A stretch of DNA of 64,000 bases from SZUA-430 sp964646885 (GCA_964646885.1 CAZYFM010000006.1:1-64000); one strand, 5' to 3'; counted from the stretch's first letter, positions 1-8,168 are shown. Notes: a model not told the origin generated them from the letters alone. Made by a program: numbers and translations.

Positions 1-1104
1 GGCTATGCCTGCCCGCAGACGGTCTGGACCGACCTCTACATCATGGTGGAGCGCCTCATCGAAGGCGACCGCAATGAGCGCATACGCCTAGACAAGTCGC
101 CTTGGTCCCTGAACAAGCTTGCCAAGCGCCTTGCCAAGCATTCGGCCTGGATCCTGATTGCTGCGGCGACCGGTGGTGCCTGGATTTTCTATTTCCATGA
201 TGCGCCCACGCTGGCGGCAAACCTGTTCCAGGGCACGGCGCACCCGACCGCATATCTTTTCCTCGGGATCATGACCTTCACGACGTACTGGCTGGCGGGC
301 CACATGCGCGAGCAGGTCTGTACCTACATGTGCCCCTGGCCGCGCATCCAGGCCGCGCTGATCGACCGCGATACGCTGATGGTCACCTATCGCACCGACC
401 GCGGAGAAAAACGGGGTCCGCACAAGAAGGGGCAGTCCTGGGAAGGACGTGGCCACTGCATTGACTGCAACCAATGTGTTGCGGCCTGTCCGATGGGGAT
501 CGACATTCGCGACGGCGAGCAGCTTGAGTGCATCAACTGCGCCCTGTGCATCGACGCCTGCGACTCGGTAATGAAGCGGATCGGCCTGCCGACCGGCCTG
601 ATCGCCTATGACTCGCCGCAGAACATCCAGTGCCGCATCGACGGCAAGCCCACGCACTACCGCCTCATCCGGCCGCGCGTGATCCTCTATGCTGCGGTGT
701 TGCTGACTGTCGCCGGCATCATGCTGTTCGGACTGACGACCCGCGCCACGATCGACCTGAACGTCCTTCGCGACCGCAACCCGACCTATGTTCGACTGTC
801 CGACGGATCCGTGCGAAACGCCTACACGGTCAAGGTCATGAACCGCGCACAGGAAACGCGCATGCTGAACATGCAGGTCGAGGCGCCAGAGGGCTTTTCG
901 ATCAAGGTCATCGGCATGGAGAATGCGACGCTTCCCGTGCCCGTCGAAGTGCCTGCAGACAGACTGCGTACGCTGCGGGTGCTCGTTACCGTGCCTGACC
1001 GGTCGGTGACCGAGCCGTCGCTGCCCGTGAGCTTCGTGTTCACGGATGCGGCGACCAAGGAATCGCGCCGAAACGACACCGTTTTCCTGTCCGAAAAGGA
1101 GTGA
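1..1104 (+). CDS. ccoG: cbb3 oxidase assembly ferredoxin-like protein CcoG/FixG/RdxA (3' part)
   Basis: The reading frame is open from base 1, so the N-terminus lies outside the window. Visible are membrane segments, a CxxxC-type motif (EQVCTYMCPW), two ferredoxin-like 4Fe-4S motifs (CIDCNQCVAACP and CINCALCIDAC), one more membrane helix near base 700, and a C-terminal Ig-like periplasmic domain. This is the FixG/CcoG family, a membrane iron-sulfur protein linked to copper delivery for cbb3-type cytochrome c oxidase. It is the first gene of the ccoGHIS operon, and ccoH starts 3 bases after its stop. The identity is secure from motifs and context. Confidence 0.96.
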   Translation, partial: GYACPQTVWTDLYIMVERLIEGDRNERIRLDKSPWSLNKLAKRLAKHSAWILIAAATGGAWIFYFHDAPTLAANLFQGTAHPTAYLFLGIMTFTTYWLAGHMREQVCTYMCPWPRIQAALIDRDTLMVTYRTDRGEKRGPHKKGQSWEGRGHCIDCNQCVAACPMGIDIRDGEQLECINCALCIDACDSVMKRIGLPTGLIAYDSPQNIQCRIDGKPTHYRLIRPRVILYAAVLLTVAGIMLFGLTTRATIDLNVLRDRNPTYVRLSDGSVRNAYTVKVMNRAQETRMLNMQVEAPEGFSIKVIGMENATLPVPVEVPADRLRTLRVLVTVPDRSVTEPSLPVSFVFTDAATKESRRNDTVFLSEKE

Positions 1105-1107
1105 GAG

Positions 1108-1587
1108 ATGCGTGAACTCAAGGGATGGCATGTCCTGGTGATCATGCTGGTGTTCTTCGGCGTCACGATTGGCGTGAACAGCGTCTTCGTCAGCTATGCC
1201 CTTTCCACCTTCGCCGGCGAAGACGTGAAGCAGCCCTACCTCAAGGGTCTGGAGTACAATCGCAAGCTTGATGCGCAGGCGGCGCAGGCCGCCCTGGGCT
1301 GGTCCGCCACGATCGAAGCCCACCGCGAAGCGAGTGGACAGGCCATCGTGAGGTTGCGGCTTCTCAATGCGGACCAGCAACCGCTCAGCGGACTGGATGT
1401 CGAGGCGATGCTGCGTCATCCGGTGAATGCGCACCTCGACCGGACCGTGAAGCTGCAGTCGCTTGGCGACGGCGCGTACGAGGCCAGGGTCAATGACCTG
1501 ATGCGCGGGCAATGGGACGTGATCGCGAACACGCAGAGCACCGAGAAAGTCGCGTTCGCCGCCAAGCGTCGCGTCCTCCTGCCATGA
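1108..1587 (+). CDS. ccoH: cbb3 oxidase assembly protein FixH/CcoH
   Basis: A 159-residue protein with one N-terminal membrane helix (about residues 8-30) followed by a periplasmic domain, and the family-typical YLKGLEYNRKL segment just after the helix. FixH/CcoH is required for stable assembly of the cbb3 cytochrome oxidase. It lies between ccoG and ccoI. Its stop TGA overlaps the ccoI start as ATGA (1584-1587), so translation is probably coupled. Length and order match the usual fixGHIS operon. Confidence 0.95.
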   Translation: MRELKGWHVLVIMLVFFGVTIGVNSVFVSYALSTFAGEDVKQPYLKGLEYNRKLDAQAAQAALGWSATIEAHREASGQAIVRLRLLNADQQPLSGLDVEAMLRHPVNAHLDRTVKLQSLGDGAYEARVNDLMRGQWDVIANTQSTEKVAFAAKRRVLLP

Positions 1588-3773
1588 CAGCCGCGACGTT
1601 CTCCCAGGCGCTCCTGATCGATCCCACCCCTTTCGTGCGGCGGGATGCGAAGGGTACATCACGCCTTGAACTGGCCGTGCGCGGCATGCGCTGCGCGGGC
1701 TGCATGTCAAAGGTCGAGAACGGCGTCAGGCAGCTTCCCGGCGTCGAAGAAGCCCGCGTGAACCTCTCTTCCGCCAAGCTGAATGTGAGGTGGTGCGACG
1801 GTGCGGTTTCGGCCGAACGCATCATTGCACGCGTGAACGAGCTGGGGTTCGAGGCGTTTCCATATGATCCCGCTGCCATCCTGAAGCAGGATGACGAGGA
1901 AGGCCGCTTTCTCCTGACCTGTCTCGCCGTTGCCGCCTTTGGCGCCTCCAACGTCATGTTCCTGTCGATCTGCGTCTGGGCGGGCTTTGACGGGGAGATG
2001 GGGGACGCGACGCGCTCGCTCTTCCACTGGATTTCGGGGATCATCGCCATTCCGACGGCGCTCTATGCCGGGCGTCCCTTTTTCCGCTCGGCGCTGGCCA
2101 GCCTTTCACGCGGCAGTGCCAACATGGATGTGCCGATCACGCTTGGCATCCTTCTGGCCCTGGCGCTGAGCGTGTACGCTGCCCTCAAGGGCGGACAGCA
2201 TGCCTATTTCGACGCGGCTGTCAGCCTGCCCTTCCTGCTCCTGATCGGGCGCTATCTGGACCACCTGCTGCGGCGAACCGCGCGCGGCGCGGCGCTTGAT
2301 CTTGCAGCGATGCAAACCGTCACGTCCACGCGGATCGGGAGCGACGGAGTCACGCAGGTGGTCGCAGCCGCGGACATTCGACCCGGCGACCGACTTCTCC
2401 TGGCGGCAGGCGAGCGCGTGCCCGTCGACAGCATCGTCGAAAGCGGCACGTCTGAAGCGGACGTCTCGCTGGTCACGGGCGAAAGCGCCCCGGTGCCGGT
2501 GAAAGCCGGCGACGTCCTGCAGGCCGGTACGCTGAACCTCCATGGCGTGCTTCGGCTGACCGCCGCCAAGCGGGTCCAGGATTCGCTTGTGGCCGACCTC
2601 GCGCGCCTGTTCGAGGCCGGGCAGCAGAACCGCGGACGATATGTGCGCATCGCCGATCGCGCGGCGCAGCTTTATGTGCCCACGGTTCACGGCGCGGCGC
2701 TGCTCGTGTTCATCGGCGGGTGGCTCGCGGGGCTCACGATCGAAGCGGCGCTCACCAATGCCGTGACGCTCCTGATCATCACCTGCCCCTGCGCCCTTGG
2801 CCTTGCCGTGCCTGCGGTGCAGATCGTGGCCACGAGCCGCCTGTTCCGCAATGGCATTCTCGTGAAGTCCGGCGACGCACTCGAGCGTCTCGCGGAGGCG
2901 GACATCGCCGTGTTCGACAAGACCGGAACGCTGACGCATGGGCGACCGGTGCTCACAAACGCCAGCGAGGTGCCGGCTGGCGTTCTCGAGCGCGCCGCAC
3001 AGCTGGCGCGCGCAAGCAAGCATCCGCTGTCCCGCGCCCTTGCCCACGCGGCGGGACCCGGCACGGTGCTGGCCGATGCGCGCGAAATTGCAGGTGCCGG
3101 CGTCGAAGGCCTGGGGCCCGAGGGAGCCGTGCGCCTCGGTCGCGCCTCCTTTGCGGGCGGCGATGGATCATCCGGTGCCGATGGCAGCGAGCTCTGGTAC
3201 CAGGAACCAGGACACCCGCCGGTCGTCTTCCGGTTCAGCGACAGCCTGCGAAAGGACGCAGCCGAAAGCGTGGCGGCGCTCAGGCAGATGCATCTCGGGA
3301 TCGAGATGCTCACGGGCGACCGCGAAGGTCCTGCGGCAACGGCCGCGGCCGCGCTTGCCATCGGGAAGTGGACCGCCTGCAGCGACCCGACGCAGAAGAC
3401 GCGACACCTGGAACAGCTGAAGGCACAGGGACACCGTGTGCTCATGGTCGGCGACGGATTGAACGACGCGGCGGCCCTTTCGCTGGCGCATGTCTCCGTG
3501 TCTCCGGGAACCGCCGTCCAGGCCAGCCAGACCGCGGCTGACATGATCCTCCAGGGCGAAGACCTGAACCCGATTGTCGAAGCCGTCGATGTGGCGCGTC
3601 GCGCACGCACCCTTGTGTTCCAGAACTTCGCGTTCTCGGCGGCCTACAACGTGCTGGCGGTTCCGCTGGCTGCCCTCGGCATGGTAACGCCGCTGATTGC
3701 GGCCATCGCGATGTCGGGTTCATCGCTCGTCGTCATGCTCAATGCGCTGCGGCTCGCGCGGCGAGGGAACTGA
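1584..3773 (+). CDS. ccoI: Copper-translocating P1B-type ATPase FixI/CcoI
   Basis: A 729-residue heavy-metal P-type ATPase. In order: N-terminal HMA domain with metal-binding CxxC (C37, C40 in GMRCAGC), membrane helices, the TGES actuator loop, the CPC membrane metal site (TCPCALGLA), the phosphorylation motif DKTGT, and the GDGLND hinge. CcoI-type ATPases export copper to the periplasm for the CuB centre of cbb3 oxidase. The start at 1584 is chosen because it overlaps the ccoH stop (ATGA); the frame is open further upstream, but that would lie inside ccoH. All catalytic motifs are intact. Confidence 0.96.
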   Translation: MTAATFSQALLIDPTPFVRRDAKGTSRLELAVRGMRCAGCMSKVENGVRQLPGVEEARVNLSSAKLNVRWCDGAVSAERIIARVNELGFEAFPYDPAAILKQDDEEGRFLLTCLAVAAFGASNVMFLSICVWAGFDGEMGDATRSLFHWISGIIAIPTALYAGRPFFRSALASLSRGSANMDVPITLGILLALALSVYAALKGGQHAYFDAAVSLPFLLLIGRYLDHLLRRTARGAALDLAAMQTVTSTRIGSDGVTQVVAAADIRPGDRLLLAAGERVPVDSIVESGTSEADVSLVTGESAPVPVKAGDVLQAGTLNLHGVLRLTAAKRVQDSLVADLARLFEAGQQNRGRYVRIADRAAQLYVPTVHGAALLVFIGGWLAGLTIEAALTNAVTLLIITCPCALGLAVPAVQIVATSRLFRNGILVKSGDALERLAEADIAVFDKTGTLTHGRPVLTNASEVPAGVLERAAQLARASKHPLSRALAHAAGPGTVLADAREIAGAGVEGLGPEGAVRLGRASFAGGDGSSGADGSELWYQEPGHPPVVFRFSDSLRKDAAESVAALRQMHLGIEMLTGDREGPAATAAAALAIGKWTACSDPTQKTRHLEQLKAQGHRVLMVGDGLNDAAALSLAHVSVSPGTAVQASQTAADMILQGEDLNPIVEAVDVARRARTLVFQNFAFSAAYNVLAVPLAALGMVTPLIAAIAMSGSSLVVMLNALRLARRGN

Positions 3774-3775
3774 AG

Positions 3776-3919
3776 ATGGATATCTTCTACGTCATCACGA
3801 TTGCAGCCATCATCCTGGGGGCGCTGGGCGTCTGGCTTTTTGTCTGGACGCTGAAATCCGGCCAGTACGAAGACATGGACGGCGCCGCACAGCGCATCCT
3901 AATCGACGATGACGAGTGA
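3776..3919 (+). CDS. ccoS: cbb3 oxidase maturation protein CcoS
   Basis: A 47-codon gene starting 2 bases after ccoI (MDIFYVITIAA...). It has a single N-terminal membrane helix with an LFVWTLKSGQYEDMDGAA segment and an acidic end (IDDDE), which is the small CcoS/FixS family needed for cofactor insertion into cbb3 oxidase. It completes the ccoGHIS order. The last 21 bases overlap tail-to-tail with the convergent DUF2189 gene. Confidence 0.93.
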   Translation: MDIFYVITIAAIILGALGVWLFVWTLKSGQYEDMDGAAQRILIDDDE

Positions 3920-4687
3920 CCTGTAGGCGTGCCACGTGGCATGCCCGATGAGCGGAAACACCAGCGCCAGCCCTACGAACATCGACGCCAGACCCATGGC
4001 GACGAGCACCGCGATCAGCCATGCCCACAGCAGCATCGGCCCGGGGTGTTCCCAGACCAGCCTGATGCTGAGCCACATCGCCGACAGCACATCGACGTTG
4101 TGGCGCATCAGGATTGGCACCGAAACGACGCTGAGCGCAAAAGCCACCAGCGCAATCACTCCGCCGATCGCCGTTCCAACAACGAGCATGGTGAGGCCCT
4201 GCGTGCTGTTGAGTGCAAACGAGATGAATTCCGACAGCGGACCATAGTCACCATGCGAGAACATGGCGTAGTTCAGCGTGGCAAGGCGTATCCAGACCAG
4301 GAACAGGAACATCAGTGCATAGGCGAGAAAGGCCATCTGCGTCGGAGAAGGCAACGGCACTGCCACCACGTCCCTGAAATGGACGGCCTGCCCTTCTTCG
4401 TACCTTCGGCTCATTTCATAAAGGCCGATGGCAAAGACGGGTCCGACGAGCGTGAACCCTGCCGCGAGTGTGGGCGCCATCGATTCAAGTCCCGCAGCCC
4501 AGAGGCCCAGAGTGACCGCCAGTCCCACGAGGACGAAGGCCGCACCGTAGCCCAGGCTCAAGACTGGCTGCTTCCAGAGGTCGTGCCATCCTGCGGTGAG
4601 CCAGGCCCAGGGATCCTCCATGGTCGGCGCCCTGAGCCGCAGCTTTGCCGGCGCCCGCTCACGGGAAGACGTCGCAATGTTTGACAT
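3899..4687 (-). CDS. DUF2189 family integral membrane protein
   Basis: About 262 residues from the chosen ATG at 4687; an in-frame GTG at 4723 would add 12. Several hydrophobic helices, the segment GPVFAIGLYEMSRRYEEG and the end PLIGHATWHAYR are typical of DUF2189 (COG5473) proteins, whose biochemical role is unknown. It faces ccoGHIS and overlaps ccoS by 21 bases. An FNR/FixK-like box lies 63 bases upstream of the start, which with the position beside the cbb3 genes suggests a role under low oxygen (inference). Confidence 0.85.
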   Translation of the reverse strand: MSNIATSSRERAPAKLRLRAPTMEDPWAWLTAGWHDLWKQPVLSLGYGAAFVLVGLAVTLGLWAAGLESMAPTLAAGFTLVGPVFAIGLYEMSRRYEEGQAVHFRDVVAVPLPSPTQMAFLAYALMFLFLVWIRLATLNYAMFSHGDYGPLSEFISFALNSTQGLTMLVVGTAIGGVIALVAFALSVVSVPILMRHNVDVLSAMWLSIRLVWEHPGPMLLWAWLIAVLVAMGLASMFVGLALVFPLIGHATWHAYRSLVIVD

Positions 4688-4749
4688 GGGGTGCCCCGCT
4701 GGATGGACTTCTTCAGTGTGCACCCAACCAGACGCGGCTGACCAGCGCC

Positions 4750-4763
4750 TTGACCTGCATCAA
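4750..4763 (-). promoter_or_regulatory. FNR/FixK-type box upstream of DUF2189 gene
   Basis: TTGACCTGCATCAA matches the FNR/FixK/Anr palindrome TTGAY-N4-RTCAA with both TTGA and TCAA half-sites intact. Its centre is about 70 bases upstream of the ATG at 4687, compatible with class II activation if transcription starts near 4715. Regulation is inferred from sequence only. Confidence 0.6.
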
Positions 4764-4797
4764 GAACGGGACGCGCGGTGAAAATGCCGGAGACGCC

Positions 4798-5037
4798 CTA
4801 AATGGCGTAATCGATCTCGATCGTGGAGCCCTTGCGGCGGCGGCTCACGACCATCCGCGTGTGCAGGTGCGAAATGATGCGGCTGCCCGTCCGCTCGAAC
4901 CAGGCCGGCACCAGGGCGTGCACCAGGCACGCAAGACCACCGACGATCATCGCCACGCCAAATCCGGCGGCCATTTCCATGTGCTCGAGATAGGTCTCGC
5001 CGACACTGCGCGGGTGCTTCGTGAAGAACTCGAACAT
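4798..5037 (-). CDS. DUF6356 family small membrane protein
   Basis: A 79-residue protein, MFEFFTKHPRSVGETYLEHM at its N-terminus, with one membrane stretch (about residues 22-46, including ACLVHALVPAWF) and a basic C-terminal tail. The HP-x-SVGETYLEHM opening and the CLVHALxP core are those of DUF6356, a small family of unknown function common in Alphaproteobacteria. The frame is open upstream to 5268, but the family start is the ATG at 5037. It stands alone on the minus strand between the DUF2189 gene and the nuclease. Confidence 0.8.
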   Translation of the reverse strand: MFEFFTKHPRSVGETYLEHMEMAAGFGVAMIVGGLACLVHALVPAWFERTGSRIISHLHTRMVVSRRRKGSTIEIDYAI

Positions 5038-5153
5038 GAAACGATCCCTTCCCTTCGGGAGTTGGCCCTTGAAGCGCCAGTTTGCCCTCGCATTTGAACA
5101 CGGTTCAAGCGTCACAATGGCACGTAGAGCTGATTCGATGGGGGTCACGAAGC

Positions 5154-5963
5154 ATGAACAGGCCATTTTTTGCTGATCGCGCCCTGCGCGGCTTGCTGGC
5201 ATGCGTGGTGGCTGCGATTGTCCTGGCGGGATGTGCGACCGATTTCCTTCAGGACGCCGACGTTGCACAGCCCCTCAACAAGCCGCGCATGGCGGGCGCC
5301 CTGCCGGCCACGCAGACGGGCTGGCAGCAATTGTCCGAGCTGCCCTGGCCGCAAGGTGGCCAGCGCACCTATGCTTCATACGACGATGCGCGCCGCATTT
5401 TCTGGAAGAAACTCTACCCCGAGGGTGGAACAGAACTTTATTGCGGTGTCAGCTTCGACGCCTCCCGTGTCTCTTCGCTGCCGGGCGAGAAGCTCTCGGT
5501 CGAACACGTGTTTCCCGCCGACGCGATTGCAGAGACCGAGCCGGGCTGCACGGACCGGACCTGCCAGGCAGGCCGCGTGCAACGCGCGATGGCAGACCTG
5601 CAGAACCTCTGGCCTGCGCTGCAGAAGGTCAATTCCAGCCGCGGACGCATCCGGTTCGGAACGCTGCCCCAGTCCGTGAAGCCGCGCTTTCCGGAGTTCT
5701 GCCCCTCCTTCAGGCGCGGGATCGGCAGCCAGGCCGTCGTCGAGCCTCGCGACGAGGTGAAGGGCGATGTGGCACGCTCGATCGTGTACATGCACTTTGT
5801 CTACGGATTGCCGCTGGAAGAAGCGGTGAGCGACAAGGACCTCCTGCTTGACTGGATGGCACTTGATCCGCCCGACAACGAAGAGCTTCGCCGCAATGCG
5901 ATGATCGACCAGTTACAGGGCACCACCAATCCGCTGCTTGAAAGCGCCTTCATGGGCCTGTGA
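5154..5963 (+). CDS. Endonuclease I-like lipoprotein (His-Me finger nuclease)
   Basis: A 269-residue exported protein. The N-terminus has a lipoprotein signal with lipobox LAGC (C27), so it is probably anchored to a membrane facing the periplasm. The body carries the EndA/Vvn endonuclease I signature: SVEHVFPA, where the His of VEH is the usual catalytic residue, then DLQNLWPALQKVNSSRG with the metal-binding Asn region. This family cleaves DNA and RNA non-specifically outside the cytoplasm, often for nutrient use. ATG 5154 is chosen because upstream in-frame starts lack a signal peptide. The lipoprotein form is less usual than a soluble secreted one. Confidence 0.85.
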   Translation: MNRPFFADRALRGLLACVVAAIVLAGCATDFLQDADVAQPLNKPRMAGALPATQTGWQQLSELPWPQGGQRTYASYDDARRIFWKKLYPEGGTELYCGVSFDASRVSSLPGEKLSVEHVFPADAIAETEPGCTDRTCQAGRVQRAMADLQNLWPALQKVNSSRGRIRFGTLPQSVKPRFPEFCPSFRRGIGSQAVVEPRDEVKGDVARSIVYMHFVYGLPLEEAVSDKDLLLDWMALDPPDNEELRRNAMIDQLQGTTNPLLESAFMGL

Positions 5964-5984
5964 GGCCTCGGCGCCACCCTGATT

Positions 5985-6000
5985 TAACCTTTTGTTAACC
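5985..6000 (+). promoter_or_regulatory. CtrA-type binding site upstream of barrel gene
   Basis: TTAACCTTTTGTTAAC is an exact match to the CtrA consensus TTAA-N7-TTAAC. It ends 76 bases upstream of the barrel gene start at 6077. CtrA is the cell-cycle response regulator of Alphaproteobacteria; binding here is inferred from sequence. Confidence 0.6.
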
Positions 6001-6076
6001 ACGCACTGCCACCTCTCGACGAAGGAAGGGCTGCCGTAGTTCGCGGGGGCTTGCTGCTGATTTCGAGGAGATGCGT

Positions 6077-6784
6077 ATGATTTCTAGAAAAACCCTGCTT
6101 GCGACTGTTGCTGCGGCAACCCTGGTCGCCATTCCGGCCGCGAATGCCGGCGACTACTACGTCAACGTCGCGGGCGGCGCGAACTGGCTTGGAGACAATG
6201 CGTTTTCGGTCAGCACGTCGGCCACGAGCCAGTTCACGACCTTCGAATTCGGCAATGATCCGCGCATCGGCTTCGTTATTTCGGCTGCGGTCGGCATGAA
6301 CCTGAATACTGTCCTGCCAGGCCTGCGCGTTGAGGGCGAAATTGCCTATCGCGAGAACGATGTCGACGCGATCTGGGTGTCTTCAACCACGACGTCGGCA
6401 GTGCCTGATGCTCTGGCCACTTCAAACGGAAGCGTGCAATACCAGCACAGCGCCTTCTCGATCATGGCCAACGCCTGGTACGACTTCCAGGTGGCAGGCC
6501 TGAAGCCCTATGTCGGTGGCGGCATTGGCTGGGCCGAGGCGCAGGTCGACGGTGTCTATCCGAGCGAGGCCGTCAGCAACACGTTCAGCGAAAGCGGCTT
6601 TGCCTGGCAGCTGGGCGCTGGCCTGCACCTGCCGATCGATGAACGCCACACGCTGGGTATCGGATACAGGTACTTCAGCGGGCCGGATGTGACCATCCCG
6701 GCCCCCAGCGAAGTCAATCCGCTCTCCGGCAGCGTCGACACGGAAACGCACTCGGTGACAGTCGGGCTGACCGTCGGCCTCTGA
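6077..6784 (+). CDS. Outer-membrane beta-barrel protein (OmpA/Omp25-like), copy 1
   Basis: A 235-residue protein with an N-terminal signal peptide (cleavage expected after ANA, before GDYYVNVAGGANWLG) and a body of alternating strands with glycine-aromatic turns, typical of small 8-stranded outer-membrane barrels. It ends in SVTVGLTVGL. GAGGAG at 6065-6070 lies 6 bases before ATG 6077 and directly abuts ATG 6071, so 6077 is preferred. A CtrA box lies upstream and a strong terminator downstream, making it a single-gene unit. A paralogue starts 187 bases further on. The exact family name is uncertain. Confidence 0.85.
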   Translation: MISRKTLLATVAAATLVAIPAANAGDYYVNVAGGANWLGDNAFSVSTSATSQFTTFEFGNDPRIGFVISAAVGMNLNTVLPGLRVEGEIAYRENDVDAIWVSSTTTSAVPDALATSNGSVQYQHSAFSIMANAWYDFQVAGLKPYVGGGIGWAEAQVDGVYPSEAVSNTFSESGFAWQLGAGLHLPIDERHTLGIGYRYFSGPDVTIPAPSEVNPLSGSVDTETHSVTVGLTVGL

Positions 6785-6807
6785 TTTACGAAGCGTCAAT
6801 CCTAAGG

Positions 6808-6843
6808 AAGGCCGCCCGGCTCATTGCCGCGGCGGCCTTTTCT
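6808..6843 (+). terminator. Rho-independent terminator after barrel gene 1
   Basis: Arms AAGGCCGCC (6808-6816) and GGCGGCCTT (6831-6839) pair perfectly over 9 bp with a 14-base loop, followed by TTTTCT. Confidence 0.85.
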
Positions 6844-6883
6844 GTCCCCGGGATCATGAACAGGCACAGGTCGAACGATTCCC

Positions 6884-6899
6884 CTAACCGTTTCGTAAC
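6884..6899 (+). promoter_or_regulatory. Degenerate CtrA-like element upstream of barrel gene 2
   Basis: CTAACCGTTTCGTAAC resembles TTAA-N7-TTAAC with two mismatches. It sits 72 bases before the second barrel start, almost the same distance as the perfect box before the first paralogue, so it looks like the same element diverged. Confidence 0.35.
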
Positions 6900-6971
6900 C
6901 ATGCGTTGAGACAATGGTTGAAGAAAGGCCCGGAAGCTCCTGCGGACGGACCTGAAGGTTTGGAGCATGGA

Positions 6972-7087
6972 ATGAACAAGAAAATTGCCCTGCTGGCGTC
7001 CACCGCACTGATGGTTGCCGCGACCACACTCCCGGCGTCTGCCGGAAACTTCTATGTGCGCATGTTTGGCGGCGCGAACTGGGTTGC
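6972..7087 (+). CDS. Outer-membrane beta-barrel protein, copy 2 (truncated by assembly gap)
   Basis: Only the first 38 codons are seen before the run of N: a signal peptide (MNKKIALLASTALMVAATTL, cleavage after ASA) and the mature start GNFYVRMFGGANWV. The mature start parallels GDYYVNVAGGANWLG of the gene at 6077, so the two are tandem paralogues. GGAG 6 bases upstream supports ATG 6972. If full length like its neighbour, about 600 more bases should follow, so the 100-N gap is not the true distance. The gene end is not visible; a terminator lies just after the gap. Confidence 0.8.
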
Positions 7088-7187
7088 NNNNNNNNNNNNN
7101 NNNNNNNNNNNNNNNNNNNNNNNNNNNNNNNNNNNNNNNNNNNNNNNNNNNNNNNNNNNNNNNNNNNNNNNNNNNNNNNNNNNNNNN
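7088..7187. other. Assembly gap (100 N)
   Basis: Exactly 100 undetermined bases inside the second barrel gene. The round number suggests a scaffolding placeholder of unknown true length. The two adjacent paralogues may explain the break in assembly. Confidence 0.98.
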
Positions 7188-7193
7188 AATTTG

Positions 7194-7237
7194 ACGCCGC
7201 CCCGGGTCTTGCAAGGACCCCGGGCGGCGTATTTGTT
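7194..7237 (+). terminator. Terminator after the gapped barrel gene
   Basis: ACGCCGCCC (7194-7202) pairs with GGGCGGCGT (7222-7230). After one C-C mismatch, GGGTC pairs with GACCC; the loop is 7 bases. ATTTGTTT follows. It most likely ends the barrel gene whose 3' part lies in the gap. Confidence 0.75.
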
Positions 7238-7264
7238 TGTCGGGCTGATACAGGAACCCATGCC

Positions 7265-7867
7265 ATGCCCTGGCCCGACGACGTTACGCTGAAGGGGAAA
7301 CACGCCTCGCTCGAACCTCTTTCGCGCCAGCACGTGGAAGCGGCCCAGGAGGCTGCCCGCGACGGCGAACTCTGGAACCTGTGGTACACAAGCGTGCCAC
7401 GTGCGGAGGACATGGCCGCGGAAATCGACCGGCGCCTTGACCTGCGCAGCAAGGGCTCGATGCTGCCGTTCTCCGTGAAGTCAGCCGACGGTCGCTATGC
7501 CGGCATGACGAGCTACATGCACATCGATGCCGTCAACAAGCGGGTTGAAATCGGATCCACCTGGTACGCAAGACGGGTTCAGCGCACAGGGCTGAACACG
7601 GAATGCAAGCTCATGCTCCTGCGTCACGCTTTCGAAACCCTGGACTGCATCGCCGTCGAGTTCCGCACATCCTTCTTCAACCATCAGAGCCGGCGTGCCA
7701 TCGAACGGCTTGGCGCCAAGCTGGATGGCATCCTGCGCAGTCACCAGCGCCATTCAAATGGTACGTTGCGTGACACCTGCGTTTACTCCATCATTGCCTC
7801 CGAGTGGCCTGCCGTCCAGGCCCATCTTTCGTACCAGCTGAGCCGCCACAATGACCAACACGACTGA
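7265..7867 (+). CDS. GNAT family N-acetyltransferase (RimJ/RimL-like)
   Basis: A 200-residue protein of the RimJ/RimL branch of GNAT acetyltransferases, which transfer acetyl from acetyl-CoA to an amine or protein N-terminus. Supporting segments are the start VTLKGKHASLEPLSRQHVEA, the central EIGSTWYARRVQRTGLNTE core strand and loop, and NHQSRRAIERLGAKLDG near the acceptor end. The substrate cannot be told. It overlaps the chorismate mutase gene by 17 bases, so the two are probably co-transcribed. Confidence 0.85.
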   Translation: MPWPDDVTLKGKHASLEPLSRQHVEAAQEAARDGELWNLWYTSVPRAEDMAAEIDRRLDLRSKGSMLPFSVKSADGRYAGMTSYMHIDAVNKRVEIGSTWYARRVQRTGLNTECKLMLLRHAFETLDCIAVEFRTSFFNHQSRRAIERLGAKLDGILRSHQRHSNGTLRDTCVYSIIASEWPAVQAHLSYQLSRHNDQHD

Positions 7868-8141
7868 CGAACTGCTGCGCCTCAGGGACAGTATCGACAA
7901 CATCGATGCAGCCCTCATCCACCTGCTGGCCGAGCGCTTCAAGTTCACGCAGCAGGTCGGCGCCCTGAAGGCGCGCACCGGCATGCCGGCCGCGGATCCG
8001 AAACGCGAGGCGCAGCAGATCGCACGCCTCAGGGCCCTGGCCGAGCAGGCCAAGCTCGATCCGGAGTTTGCGGAGAAGTTCCTGAACTTCATCGTCACAG
8101 AGGTCATTCGCCACCACATGGCGCAGGCACAGAAGAGCTGA
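7851..8141 (+). CDS. Chorismate mutase, AroQ type (monofunctional)
   Basis: A 96-residue all-helical AroQ-fold chorismate mutase, converting chorismate to prephenate for Phe/Tyr synthesis. The catalytic positions of the E. coli domain have counterparts: R12 in LRDSIDNID, R29 in LLAERF and K40 in VGALK. The length fits a stand-alone enzyme without a dehydratase or dehydrogenase domain. Members of this set may instead act on isochorismate, but chorismate mutase is the best call. It overlaps the GNAT gene upstream. Confidence 0.88.
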   Translation: MTNTTDELLRLRDSIDNIDAALIHLLAERFKFTQQVGALKARTGMPAADPKREAQQIARLRALAEQAKLDPEFAEKFLNFIVTEVIRHHMAQAQKS

Positions 8142-8168
8142 ACGCGTCACTGCCGGAGGAACACGCCC

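Noticed and set aside
88..1710. Long open frame on the minus strand across ccoG-ccoH (540 codons)
   Set aside because: It is antisense to well-supported fix/cco genes, shows no domain or hydrophobic pattern, and is the usual shadow frame in high-GC DNA.
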